A stretch of DNA of 64,000 nt from Patiria miniata (lineage: Eukaryota > Echinodermata > Asteroidea > Valvatida > Asterinidae): contig NW_024037065.1 in the NCBI RefSeq assembly GCF_015706575.1, positions 5,828,001 through 5,892,000 of the forward strand, written 5' to 3'. Within the stretch, counting starts at the first letter, position 1; each line of letters starts with the position of its first letter. A program made the translations under genes and the position numbers. Shown here in pieces: positions 1 to 11,341 of this stretch. The notes below the pieces were generated by a model. The model made no database searches and had not been told where the DNA came from. It saw only the letters and a list, made by a program, of their open reading frames with translations.

Positions 1-403
1 TATCTGTATGTTATTCCATATCTGTTTTAAATATTCGTGTTTCAAACTACTCCTCCACGCCGCGCCAGAAAATATTATTTTTGCTTAGCGAATTAATTAG
101 GCGTCATTGCATGTACAGTACAAGTACCGTGAAGTAGTCATGCCCGCACGTATATGTGTACGCATACGTCGTACATGTACATACGTGTATATGTGATATT
201 ATACGCACGTATAAGTGCATCGATCACGATCATGAAGGCAGCTGCCATTGCCCACGCCTAGGCCTACGTAATTTCCCAGTTCTGGGCCTACTCGTACTCG
301 TAATTTGGATGTCAGTCATTGTACGTAGTCAAACCTGAAACCTGGACTAACTTGGTTTAAGCCTACTTTTATTTTTAGTCGCACATATCGTGCTTTGTAG
401 ATA

Positions 404-490
404 GTGGCTATTGTTATGGCAGCTGCAATACAACTTTCAACTGCTATCGTTACGGAAATATCCGGTTCCCTGACGTAGGCCTTCTATTTA
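404..490 (+). repeat. Diverged interspersed repeat, copy 1
   Basis: Positions 404-490 align by eye with 55911-55990. Shared features are a TATTGTTA start, GTTACGGAA, a CCCTGACGTA block and a following run ending TTCAACG or TTTAACG. The second copy has an added short palindrome (GTTACGGC/GCCGTAAC). This looks like two old copies of one non-coding repeat family; no coding capacity or clean ends are visible. Confidence 0.45.
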
Positions 491-959
491 ACGCCATGGT
501 CATGCTGGAAGGGCGAATGTAAATCTTATGTAGGATGATTTTTTTTTTACAATGCCGTGGTATTTGAAAATTACGACTATGTTTTAAATTATAATGAATA
601 ACGTCATTACATAGTGTATGCATAACGTCATTACATAGGTCAAGGCCACTGAGGCATGATGTGAACTTACGTACGCCATGTTGTTGTCAGTCATGGCATT
701 CTTGCATTCTCGGCGACTGTTTTGTAGAACTAGTTGAGCAATGTACTCTAGCAATCGGTAGTCTTTAAGGGAATGTACAAATACACTGACTTGCAAACAT
801 CAAAAACAAAAATTACGAAGTGAATGACAGTCTAAAACACATGGGTGTCCCTCGGAATCCCCGTACTTTTCCAGCATATTCTTGGTTTATCATTTTTCGA
901 GGGTGGGCAGCTAGGGACATTTACCCCGCATTAAATTAACAGCAATAGGCCTATGACTT

Positions 960-1075
960 TGCCCCTCTTTTTTTCCTTTTATTCCTCTTTTTTTTTTTGG
1001 GGGGGGGGGGGGGGTTGCTTTTCACGGGAGATGGGAGTGCCCCCCTAGCGCCCCCCCCCCCCTTGCGACGACCAT
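960..1075. repeat. G-run/C-run palindromic repeat
   Basis: A T-rich stretch leads into 16 G (999-1014), then about 36 nt later C-runs (1040-1045 and 1051-1062) separated by TAGCG. The same arrangement, G-run then C-runs separated by TAG, occurs at 61027-61097. The arms can pair. It may be a small MITE-like family; run lengths in the assembly may be unreliable. Confidence 0.4.
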
Positions 1076-1272
1076 GGTAAAGGATCCTTTCATTTGAAAT
1101 CGTGGTACTATTGTGCTATAATTTTCAAGAACAGTTGTATTTTGTTATCAATTTCAAACGCTAAAATGGCTAAAACACATTACAAAATGACCTATTTTCA
1201 CATATGCATACCGATACGTTACCATTTTATTTTAATTTGTTTGGTATTCAATTATTTAATCTTCTTTGACAG

Positions 1273-2050
1273 GAAAAATCGATTGCCGTTGTGATTTCCC
1301 CTTTGGTCGCTCTGATGTGCGACCAAGTGCGATCATTAAATGACAATGGCATCCATGCTGGTTACGTGGGAGACCTAATGAGACAGAATTCTGATAAAGC
1401 AAAACTTCTGAATGGCGAATATTTTCCATCGTTTTTGCCAGCCCGGAGACTCTTCTAGGCCCCCTCGGCAGAGAACTCCTCATAAGTGAAACATATCAGG
1501 AAAACATATGTGGCCTATTTGTCGACGAGGGACATTGTGTGGCTAAATGGTTAGTACATTAAACATAATTGTATAGATAATACTTTTTTATTAAAGCACT
1601 ATTCCATTTCTTCTTATTTTCTTTTTTCTCTTTACATTTTATTTCTGTCTCTGTATAACGATCTCAGCTCTGGAAAAGTACAAGCCTTCTGAGAATGTTA
1701 CAGCAGACTTGCTGAGCTCAGATCACTCATCCCCAGTTCTGTGCCACTCATGGTATTGACGGCCATCTGATTCCAACAATATTGAGGTTTCACCAGAGCG
1801 TTCAAACATAAGGTACTCTGTCATTACTACATCAGCAAAATCTCAAGAGGACCAGTTTGCATGGCTCATGGAAGAACTGAAACAGTGTCGTCATGAATGC
1901 AGGCAAGTAATTTTTTTCTGCCAATCTCATCAAAAGGGATCTCAGTAGCTACTTTCAAGAAAGTGGACGAATTGGGCGAGACGGAGAGCAGAGCCATGCA
2001 ATCATCTTGTTATACCCACATTGCTTCAAAGTCTGCTGAGTAGATCAGAA
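1273..2050 (+). pseudogene. RecQ-like DNA helicase relic, motor domain part
   Basis: Fragments of a superfamily-2 RecQ-type helicase lie in order across GT-AG introns. The first exon begins after an AG at 1271-1272. It encodes a motif Ia segment (ISPLVALMCDQV), then after a one-base shift near 1420-1437 a stretch with FVDEGHCVAKW, the DEAH-like motif II. A donor GTTAGT follows at 1550. After an acceptor near 1667 come SRLAELRSLIPSSVPLMVLTA (motif III area, broken by stops), a segment ending QVIFFCQS (motif IV area), and QESGRIGRDG (motif VI, from 1956). An in-frame TGA near 2037 separates this from the zinc-binding part. The multiple shifts and stops indicate a dead copy. The N-terminus and motif I are not in the window as far as I can see. 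Confidence 0.75.
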
Positions 2051-2051
2051 T

Positions 2052-2690
2052 ATGAAAGATTATATGAAGACTACTGAATGCCGGCGCAAATATTTGTTAG
2101 AACACTATGGACATTCTCCGACTTCCACTGTGGATAAAACATTTTGCTGTGACATCTGTGCAGCAGAAGATCTAGTCGGTTCAGGATGGGCAGAGAAATG
2201 TTTACAGAATATAGCAACTCTGATGGAGCCAAAAGATCCCACCAGTGTTACCGTTCGGAAGGTGACTGATCTAAATAGGCAGGAAGTCAATCACCAGATA
2301 GTTGAATATAGAGACTCTCTGCCCCAAGGAGAGGCCTGTGCATTATATGGAGGTACTGACATGGCAAGTGGGTTAGCATTGTCACTAATAGATAACATTG
2401 TCAGGGACTGTCATACTATAAGGTCCGTGGAAGATCTGAAAGCTAGATTTCCGTTTTTCAACAGAAACCATGCCAGCAAAATATGGGATTTAATTTCCAA
2501 TATCTTAGGTGACATCTTTCTGACGAGTGAGGATGAGGTACCCGAAAAGAGCGACAGTGATGAGAGCGAGACTGAACTGACGGCAGATAAAAGTAACGAA
2601 TCATCAGAAGGTTCAGATCTAGATGCAGATGATACTGATTTAATTCATTCAGATTCCAACTCCAGCACCTCTACATCAGAGTGTGACTAA
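2052..2690 (+). CDS. RecQ-like helicase C-terminal zinc-binding fragment
   Basis: This 212-residue open frame continues the RecQ-like relic in the same frame as the upstream QESGRIGRDG segment, separated only by the TGA near 2037. It starts with M-K-D-Y-M-K-T-T-E-C-R-R-K-Y-L-L and contains CCDIC at about residues 34-38, the cysteine pattern of the RecQ zinc-binding subdomain. The rest is less typical: a middle region without a recognised domain and a strongly acidic Ser/Asp/Glu tail from about residue 155. The first Met is unlikely to be a true start, because helicase homology runs through the stop. It could be the last coding part of a decayed gene. Confidence 0.65.
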   Translation: MKDYMKTTECRRKYLLEHYGHSPTSTVDKTFCCDICAAEDLVGSGWAEKCLQNIATLMEPKDPTSVTVRKVTDLNRQEVNHQIVEYRDSLPQGEACALYGGTDMASGLALSLIDNIVRDCHTIRSVEDLKARFPFFNRNHASKIWDLISNILGDIFLTSEDEVPEKSDSDESETELTADKSNESSEGSDLDADDTDLIHSDSNSSTSTSECD

Positions 2691-3161
2691 CATCTTCGTG
2701 GGGCCCATGCAATGTATTTTTTAATACCATTAGAATGTAACATTGTGTCCCATTAAACCCTATTTTAAATTTTCGTTTTATCATTTCCGAGGGTGTTTGG
2801 CGCCATTTTTACGCTCATGCAAATTTCCATATTCGTGAGCAGAAGTATGATTAGGCAGAGAGCTATGATAGCTTTTATTATCACCAAAAGCTGAGAGAAT
2901 TTCAGATATATGTTGACAGCACATGGCAAACCAATGAACAATTTTTCGGCTTATTTTATTGACATACGGTTATTCTGATGTGTATAAAGTACAATACTTG
3001 AGGCTTTTTCTGATGCATTCTTAGTGCCATTTCTGTTACTCTTGGTTCAGCAGATCACTTATTTGATTCTGGATCTCCTGCTGTGCAGGTGCGAATACCG
3101 CCTCACCCGCCCTTTCACTGGCCTAGTATCACCAGTATTTATGTGATGTTCTGATGCTTGA
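2691..3161. other. Intergenic, nothing recognised
   Basis: AT-rich sequence following the stop of the helicase relic. AATAAA-like signals are not convincing and no open frame with recognisable content is present. Confidence 0.5.
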
Positions 3162-3471
3162 CTACGTCCGTGTGACGTGACCGGTGTCATGGTCACCCTT
3201 GGAAAACACATCCTGGAAGTCTATCAGACATTCCCGGTCGTCACCATGGAACTTGGCCTCTACATTGGCTGTGCCTCTCTCATACAAATCTTGCAAATAC
3301 AGGGGCAACTTCTTCCTTGTGTTTCTCTTTTCTCCCGGGACTGAAGACCTGCAGCGGAACAAGATCGACTTCAGTTTCAACCAGAGATCTGGCCAACACT
3401 AAGCCTTTCTTGGCTAGGTCACCGCCACCTTCCATCGTTTCTACTATGGCTGGCCCGAGCAAGTCGGGCAT
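3162..3471 (-). pseudogene. Gypsy-type pol fragment (protease/RT linker)
   Basis: Two overlapping minus-strand frames match the linker that precedes reverse transcriptase in Gypsy-1 of this window. The segment LAKKGLVLARSLVETEVDLV parallels LSERGLVLARTLV of Gypsy-1 (19203-19682), and a second frame carries LIDFQDVFSKGDHDTG, like the CEFQDIFSKGDNDIG of Gypsy-1. A frameshift separates the halves. No LTR or other pol domain lies next to it, so it is a short relic of a related element. Confidence 0.7.
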
Positions 3472-6400
3472 ATGAATGTGTTAGGTTAAAACACTCATAT
3501 GGAGCTGATTGTCTCATTTAGGGCGCCGCCAACGACGAAACAGAGATAGGCGTGTAGAATTCGATGCCGAGAATGCTTTGTCATTTTTAAATCACTGTAT
3601 GCTGCTCATTTCAAGTACTCCGCACAATTTGTTCACTCGGTATCTGAAACTACAGTTATTCAAGATCATTTTGTGACAAAATTGTAACAAACTGTGAAAC
3701 TTTTGTGTTAGTACATGTATGCTTGAAGTTCGACTTAAATGTTTTAACCAAAACACGCGTAATGTTTATGGGTCTTTGTTCAAGCAAATCACAACACTAT
3801 CTTCCGCGCCGTGTCGTGACCCATTGAACCTCATTATACAATTTGTTCACGCGGCTTATGAAACAATGGCTCGTGAATATTCGATTAATATTTCAATAAA
3901 AGGTCAATATGCAAATTTTATGTAAGTACATCGTCCTCTCAAAAGAGGTTCACCGTTCCGTGTCGTCGGTCGCGTTTCGGGGACATCCCATTACCATATT
4001 TGGTCATATGGACTGTTTCATTTCTTTCAAGGATTTATTTTAAGAAAATTAAACGGCCAACTCATTTTCACATGAGGTTTCATTGAAATTATCTGGCATG
4101 CTCCACAATGTAAAAGCTTTGACAAGTTTTTCATAGTCCTAGGGCCTGTTTTGTTAGGCTTAGGCTAGGCCTAAGTATGCGTGCTGGAGCAGAGCTAATG
4201 CTATCCACCCGAGAGTAGAATGGAAGTGACCATCTGACGACACACGCAGAGCGGATGCACGGAGTAACGTCGCTGAAACTAATGAAAGGTCGGGAAACAC
4301 TCAAATTTATCGGAAATTGATGCACTTTCCTCGATGTCAATTAGCTCGCCGGCTTTCCAAGAAGGCTGTGTGGGTCTTATTTTACAAGTAAATTGTCTTG
4401 GAATAAATGGATGACTCAAATTTGTATTAAAAAATGGGTGGTTTCGACGCACGTTTTCGCATTACAAACAGTTAAGTCGCATCTTCCATAGACAACCACG
4501 CGCGTGTACATGTAGTGGCATGAACACGACGCGCTCTACTCCATAGTGATTCTACACAAAGCAAAGAAAAAGACGGCCTCACGACTGTTTCCAAGACTTT
4601 CAGATTAATGCACACCGAGTTTAAACTAGAAAATATATTACTTAAACAGTCTGGAGGAAAAGTTTTACAAAATGAACAACCATACATCCGTACCTTGTAC
4701 ATTTTCCTACTTGTGACAACACGCACATTTTGACTAACAGCAGAATGAGCTACGGAGATTTGCACGTAATTGACAGCGTGACCGGCGGGCTACCGCAGTG
4801 TGCGCACTGCACTGAAAGTTCCAGAATTCATGACGCTCCGTTACTTCAAGTAATAAATTCACACTTGGCACTGTAAAGAGGATTTTGTAAGCTTCATTTT
4901 GATCGATCGTTCAATGCAGTTGGTAAAACTAAGACCCCGTACCAAGGACCAAACAAATATTTTTTTACTCATCAGTCCTTTGGCCGCCCTAAAATACGGC
5001 GAACTTCATTTTGCTACGCTCCACCACTGTGTTGTTACAAAAGTAACAACTCAGCGCGCGCGCGCTCGCGCGATCAGGCGATGGTAGACTTGTACTGACA
5101 CACACGGCGAATACACACATGCAAGGGATAAACGCAATTGCTGCGACAAAAACTGTTCCACACGCACTTCACGTAATCAATCACTGACTTAGTAAAGTTT
5201 AATACTGCTGTTCATGTTGCGACTCGCCATGTACAAACAGTTTGTAATGGTCTGTTTACATGCCAAATCCATCGACACGTTCTTACGTCTCCATGAACGC
5301 GCGCGTGATGCGCGCACTAAATGTCACTCCTGATTGGATAAAAGTGCGTATCCAGGGTGAGCGCTGTACAAATAAATAGCCCCCTTTATCGGCTATCCCA
5401 AAGAAGGAATGAGACAAACAGTTCCATATGTTTAAATTCACAGTGCGCATGGATTCCTGTGTGGCGCGCGCAGACACGTCCATTTTCAAAAAGGGGTGTA
5501 CAAGCCGTTCACAGGGACTATTTTCAGTGTGCGTATTGCACGCATGTACGTGTATGTTATATTTTGATTCGTGCGTTGTTTTTCAATGACGGACACAATG
5601 CAATACATGTCTTTTTGCGAAAGTTAAAGCAATTTTATTTCCATATTCCATTAGTAATACAAACCCTTATCCATCTCTACAAGTTTTAGCTGAATCAGTA
5701 ATTTGCAGTAATGCAATAAATGATGTCAATCATGGAACAACTAACTGTGGAACGTTCAATTTTTCCAAATTATTTTGGAATGGTGTTCAACATTTCTAAT
5801 GTTACACTATTATCCGCATCCCCTAAAATGTTATGTTAAACATTTCATAAATCACAAGACAAGGCTTTCATTCTTGCATGCACAAAACATGAAAACATTT
5901 TAACACTGAAGAGATTTGCAAAAATCTGTTTGAAAACAAACCTGTTAGCCATTAGTTAAAAAAAAAAAAACCTTCACAAACAGAAGTGAATTATTCATTA
6001 GAAGTTGGCAAACATTTCCATATATTTCACACACTGTTGAACATCATATGTGAATTATGTGAACATCCATATGTAAATTACTATATCGATTTCAGTGTCT
6101 TTAAACAATAATTTAAATAAATGCCAAAATGTCAGTGTTAGGAATTGAGGGGGGAGGAGAGAGAGTAAGGTGACTCCCCAAAATTCGACGCACATGGACT
6201 GTTAAGTTTGGTGATTTTTTTTTCTGTGGCCGACTGTCACTTTCCATTTCCGTTTTATAGAATTATTTTTATTGAAAGTTCATCTTACATTTACTTTATA
6301 CATAGCTGGAAATGGTTAACAACATTAAGAGTATGAAACCACACTGACGTGAATACAGTCACATAGAGAATGGATATTAAATAGAGAACAAATACCACTC

Positions 6401-6648
6401 TAACATTAGTAACATAATTTATAAACACTCAGCATAGAGCAACCATCAAGTATTTTGTTTTTAACAGGGCCTGCTGAAAAGGTGCCTATCCCTGGGGAAC
6501 AAATTTGAAAAGCACTTTACGTCCAAGATGGCTAGCATGCAAAGACTCTATTACAACTAGTTTGTGGTGACATGGAACAGTTCAGATGTAGGGCTGGTGC
6601 AACCATACTTTGAATTGTAACAATGGTCTTGGAGCACAACTGAATATT
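3472..6648. other. Long non-coding stretch
   Basis: No gene is supported. Open frames of up to about 110 residues on either strand have no recognisable domain and no compositional sign of coding. There are alternating CG runs near 5055-5075 and AT-rich stretches around 5700-6130. The left LTR of Gypsy-1 follows. Confidence 0.5.
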
Positions 6649-7556
6649 GTGGCGGGAACGACAATTGGATCTGGGGGACGCACCAACCAGGGGATAGGAA
6701 ATAAAGAGTGTAACGGTCGGCACTCGCACCCGCAGGGTAACTTTCATCATGTTCATCGTCGTCGTTTCAATCCTTAATTTCAGTTGTATCGCCGTTAGGG
6801 GGGGGGGGGGGGGGTTCGCAAGTGTGCTGAATGGATCGAGGTCTAATGAAGTCAAATAAATCAAGCACAAAACACAAGGGTCTCGACTGAAGCGTTTAGG
6901 GTCATTGTTCTCATGGTACTTCTTGGATATCACAGAATGTACATCCAAACTAGGTTCGCAAATTCCCAAAAGCTCCTATAAAGCTCTTCAAACTTAAAGC
7001 TCCTAAAGGACTCTAGAAAGGCTCCTCACAGTTCCCGAAATGCTCCCTTAATGCTCCGTGAAAACTGTATAGTAACAAAGAACAAAGTTACAAAAGCATT
7101 AAGTACATGTAAACAACTAACACTAACAGTCATTAATAAACATACAAAATTACAGGGTCATGTATCTCCACATGTGCGTACAATTTAGGGCAGGTTTGCC
7201 CAAGCAAAACACAAATAAAGACACCAAATTTCCCATTTCCAAACTCGTATGACAATAAGAATGGTGTAGATTACCTCCTTGCGTGCACTGGATTTGTAGT
7301 TGACGCAAATTGGTAATTTCTGACGACTTGTTACGTTTCTATCGCAACTAAAACAAAACGTTGCTCAAGATGGCGACCTCCATGGAAATTTAGACAATGC
7401 CTCTGTTCGTTGGTGTTCGAGAGAGGGCGCTATAACAACTTAGTGGCAAGTCACATTTACAAAGAGGATAGGACCTCAATTAGGTGAGGGGAGATGCAAT
7501 CGCAAAGTCGTTTAAGTAGTGGTCAGGCGGCGCGGGGAGGCGCCAATAATTGCCAC
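6649..7556 (-). repeat. Gypsy-1 left (3') LTR, interrupted
   Basis: 6649-6708 and 7462-7556 together match the 149-bp right LTR at 21894-22042. Both start TGTGGCGGGAACGACAATTG and end in CAATAATTGCCAC. The middle, 6709-7461, is an inserted solo LTR. The terminal base after GCCAC is G here and A in the right copy. Confidence 0.8.
6709..7461. mobile_element. Solo LTR inserted in the Gypsy-1 LTR
   Basis: A 753-bp segment begins TGTAACGG and ends TTTACA, with TGTAA/TTACA inverted ends. It is flanked by the 5-bp direct repeat AAGAG (6704-6708 and 7462-7466). The right Gypsy-1 LTR is the near-empty site. The size, TG...CA ends and 5-bp duplication fit a solo LTR of a different LTR element. It contains a G-run near 6799-6814 and no coding. 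Confidence 0.75.
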
Positions 7557-8719
7557 GATAATTATTTATTATAACAAATTACACTTGAGCGGCTAAGTAT
7601 AATCTGCGGGGACATTCGTTTTTAGGAAAATATATCCTAATTTATGGGCCAATTGGACGGACAAAAGTGAATAAACAATTGGACACGATGTGAATGAACA
7701 ACAAAACAAGGAATACATTTATTCCGGTCCGCAACAATTCATAAAAGGGAAACAATAACAATGAACAGAATGCAGTTAACTTACTTTCGACTAGCTCAGT
7801 TTCTGAGCTAATTAACTCAGGTTATATACCAGAGCAATAAGATTACTAGTAAAATACTAGCGCTCTCCCTCCGGAGGTGCAAGTGAAATTGGCCAATCGG
7901 ACCCGCAGGAGGTGTCCGATTAGGCCTAGGCCTATCTGCAGTTAAAATCAGTCACAAAGCAGGACAAATTATTGCCTAGAATCCTTCTTTTACTGACAGG
8001 TAACAATAAAGTTCGTTTCTAGAAATAAATGTTCTTACCGGTTAAGACGAGGTCCTTGAAAAATCCCCAGAAGTGGTAGACTATACACTGGTACTATCTG
8101 ACTATGGGCTGACACAATAGAAAATTCGATGTGGCACTGTCGGCAGCAACCCGGCAAGTGACCCTAAACTAGACTGTACTTAGCAACCAACTTAAACTTC
8201 GCGCCACAGCGCAGCTATAAAAAAATCGCCCAAACATGCGCCATGTACACATAAGGAAATACGGACGCGCCCAAACTCCAGATAAGCGGCGCCCAATAAT
8301 ACACGCGCCCAATAGCGCACAATTTCGCGCTGCTTGCACAAGTGAAATGACAATGCGCCCAACAAGGCGCTTCACGCGCTTGCTATTACGCGCGGCAGAA
8401 GTATACACTTAAGTACAAAAATTACAAGGCGAAAATCTTCAACGTGAGTAAACTAATTTCCGTTACACAGCCCCATTCGAGGCCTGAACGGTCCCTGTTT
8501 AATAAGGCCGAAAACAGTTCACTAAATTAGTTTACGAGCATAGCAATATTCGGTACAATTATTTTATGCACGAAAATACACATTTGGGGCTTTGTGTGTG
8601 AAAACTTCCAAAGACTTTCATATAACGCAGTTAAACACTTGCTAATCAAAACACAACTGACTAATTAATATTAACTGTCCACAATTCATTGGGTGGTGAA
8701 GAAGACGTCTAGCTGCTAT
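7557..8719. other. Gypsy-1 3' non-coding region
   Basis: No gene is seen between the left LTR and the extra open frame of Gypsy-1. The segment contains GC-rich GCGCCCAA/TTGGGCGC motifs near 8265-8365 and AT-rich parts. No polypurine tract next to the LTR could be identified, which leaves the exact 3' boundary of the element uncertain. Confidence 0.45.
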
Positions 8720-9734
8720 CTACTTGGTGATCTCATAAACCTGGACCCTACGGACCTGCTTAAGATCTCCACTTCGGTAGTATTTGTTCAATGTTTCTGT
8801 CACCTTGGTCACCCTCCCTTCCAGGGCCGTTTCCAAGAAGGTCTTCTTGACGGTAGTGACAGCCTTCGAAGATATTGGAATTGGTGCATCGGTGTCTGCA
8901 GCATCCTCAGCAGTACTATCGTCGCTGTCATCGGAGGACTCGGGGTGATGAGCCTGCTGGGACTTCAGCAAGGCCAATGGCTTGCCACCGAGGGGGGCTG
9001 GAGGCGCAGTGGCAGCAGTGGGCACTGGGGATGCTGTGTAGGCTGGCACGGGAGGTGCTGTGTAGGCTGGCACGGGAGGTGCTGTGGCAGCAGCTGGCAC
9101 GGGCGATGCTGTGTAGGCTGGCACGGGAGGTGCTGTGGCAGCAGCTGGCACGGGGGATGCTGTGTAGGCTGGCACGGGAGGTGCTGTGATCATAGCCCCG
9201 ATGTCAAGCTCGTCCATGAAAAGGCTCATGGACGGCGACGGTGATAAGATTAGGGCTTCTTCGTTGATTGGTGGCAGATCGTTGAGGGTCAAGGAGGGCT
9301 GCGTAGCCATCGCACAGGGGACAGGCTCCACCGCCATGGGTTACTCCTTAGCATGGGTCGCCCTCATCCTTGGAGAGACAGATGGAGGAACCATCCGGGG
9401 TTGGCCCAATGGCGGCTCAGCACCCCAGCGCCTTATGCCACTTCTGGGTTGGTTGGTGGCTGATGGTGACGGCTCGGAGTTGCTCTCGCCAAGGCTCATC
9501 AGGATGCCTCCGAGGTCGTCAAGGTGAGAGGGGTGCACTCGGCGGTAGTGGCGCCTGAGGTTGTCCCTCCTTTTGCTCTTAAAAGGAGCAGCGGAGGCAG
9601 GAGGCTACCAGGGGTGGCCAATGGGCTGCCTGTATATGTCTGTAGAGGCTGCGCCTCTGTAAGAACACCTTGGTATTTCTTCGGCACTTTAAAAGCCGGC
9701 TAGGATCGAGATCATCTGGCGCTCGTTGGGCCAT
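8720..9734 (-). pseudogene. Gypsy-1 extra 3' ORF: zinc-finger and proline-rich protein
   Basis: On the minus strand an ATG at 9734 follows a T-rich stretch ending in TTTTAG, a possible splice acceptor. The first frame reads MAQRAPDDLDPSRLLKCRRN and has a His pair (YRHIQAAH). A one-base shift at the T-run near 9580 then leads to CLRCSF...HYRRVH, a C2H2-type finger spacing. The same frame runs to a TAA at 9341-9343 and resumes at once at the ATG at 9337. The last 205 residues carry repeated PVPAYTA/PVPAAATA units, an acidic SSDDSDDSTAED stretch and a basic C-terminus. It lies downstream of integrase, where envelope or accessory frames occur in some LTR elements. No signal peptide or membrane segment is seen. 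Its role is unknown, and this copy is broken by one shift and one stop. Confidence 0.6.
9029..9187 (-). repeat. Minisatellite in the extra ORF
   Basis: Tandem units of about 24 and 57 bp (GCTGTGTAGGCTGGCACGGG on the plus strand, alternating with a GCAGCAGCTGGCACGGG variant) encode the PVPAYTA/PVPAAATA repeats of the minus-strand frame. All copies keep a multiple of three. Confidence 0.75.
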
Positions 9735-9778
9735 TCTAAAATGAGAAACATGAACAGAAATATGTACAATTATTACAC

Positions 9779-11341
9779 TTATCGATACCTTACGGGTACC
9801 TTGTGGGTTCTCTTGGGATTTCTCCTGCTTTGGGTTGGCATTTCCACCCTATGAGGGCTAATTAACCCGTCCACTTCGGCAGGGGTTTCATTTTCCCCAG
9901 TAACCCGGATAATTTCCGTTTGTTCTACCCCATTATCAGGGTCAATAACATTGGTTATTCCCTGATCTGACTCAGAGTTACCACACTGATCTTCTCGGGC
10001 AGGGTTGTCAATTAACCGCTCGCCAGTGTCTTTCAATGTGCATTGGGTCTGGTTCCACGCCTTCATTGGCTCCCCTTCATACATTTTGAGACGGTCATAA
10101 TGTACGACCTTTGGTCTTGCTTGTTTATTCCTCTGTACTCGATAAACAGCATCCGACAATTTGGAAAGGATCAAGTAGGGACCCTCCCAATGGCTTACGA
10201 GTTTGGGGCAAACGCCCTTCTTTTTGGCGGGATTAAATAGCCAAACAAAATCACCTTCTTGCAGGCACTTACCACCGACCTGACGGTCATATACTTTCTT
10301 CTGTCGTCTTGCGCTAGCCCCGAGGTGCTCGCTCGTGGGCACATTGCATTCTGTGTCGGAGCTCCTCTACATAATCCGCCTCATCATTGGCCTCTCGTGG
10401 GGCATTTTCTGTGGTGAGATCTATTGGTAGGGACGTTTCTCGGCCCATCATCATCATGAATGGCGTTTCTCTCCTGGGGAGTAGAGCGGTATGCAAAGGT
10501 GGCGTACGGCAGTTGTACGTCCCAATCTCGTTGGCGCTTGTTTGGTTCAATCATGGTGGCGACCTTATTTATTAGTGTTCGGTTGAAGCGTTCGATAAAT
10601 CCATCCGATTTGGGATTGCACGGGGTGGTTCTTGTTTTATGTATGCCCAAGATTTTACATACACTTGAGAACACAGCCGCTTCAAAATTTCGCCCTTGGT
10701 CAGAATGTAATTCTGTCGGGACCCCTAGTCTACAAATAAACTGTGTGACCAGCGTCTTGGCAACAGTTTCAGCCGTGGTATCGACCAGTGGATAAGCCTC
10801 GACCCATTTGGTGAAATAATCACCAACTACTAGTATCCATCGATTGCCATCTGCCGTTTCAGGTAAGGGGCCTACAATATCCAAGGCAACCCTCTCCATT
10901 GGATTTGCTGCCAAAGGGGCCCTACTTTTCTTTGGTGGCGACTTCCTCCTCGCACACCGGTCACATTGCCGAATATGTGAGCGGAGATCGGCCTGAGCCC
11001 ATCCCATACCAAAAATAACGGGGAGTCAATCGGGCAAATGTTCTCCAAAATCCCAGGTGGCCACTGGTGGCGCCTCCGTGCAATTCAGACATAACACTTT
11101 CTCGTAGTCCTTTTGGCAACACTGTTTGCCATTGCACACCTTTACCTTCACCAGCTTCCCATCTGCGAAAGAGTGCCCCATTCAAGACTCTCAATTGGTC
11201 CCAACGGTACCAGTACGTCTTTGCCACTACTGATTTCAGGGCAATGGTATCCCATTCCGGTCTACCGGTAGCTTTTTCTTTGGCTTCTATAATCCATGCC
11301 ATGGATTGATCTTCTAACTGTGCCTTTTCTGACAACCTCAC
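9779..11341 (-). pseudogene. Gypsy-1 integrase and GPY/F tail, frameshifted
   Basis: Minus-strand pieces in three frames cover a Gypsy integrase. First comes the linker and HHCC zinc region (11341-10961: HGGATSGHLGFWRT, then C-D-R-C in HIRQCDRCARR). The catalytic core lies at 11007-10384 with the D-D-E residues in VALDIVGPLP, HSDQGRNFEA and FIERFNRTL. The C-terminal module (10342-9779) has WEGPYLILSKLSDAVYRVQ, a GPY/F-type domain. Shifts near 10970, 10450-10500 and 10330 break it, and another separates it from RNase H near 11330. It would insert the cDNA of the element into chromosomes, but this copy cannot make the protein. Confidence 0.85.

Larger units (their letters stand above)
1..1272. 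other. Non-coding flank
   Basis: No gene is supported here. Short open frames lack recognisable domains. The stretch holds a diverged repeat at about 404-490, related to one at 55911-55990, and a G-run/C-run repeat at about 960-1075. The first exon fragment of the RecQ-like relic begins right after it. Confidence 0.6.

Noticed and set aside
4472..4765. Minus-strand ORF of 97 residues
   Set aside because: No recognisable content and no supporting signals.
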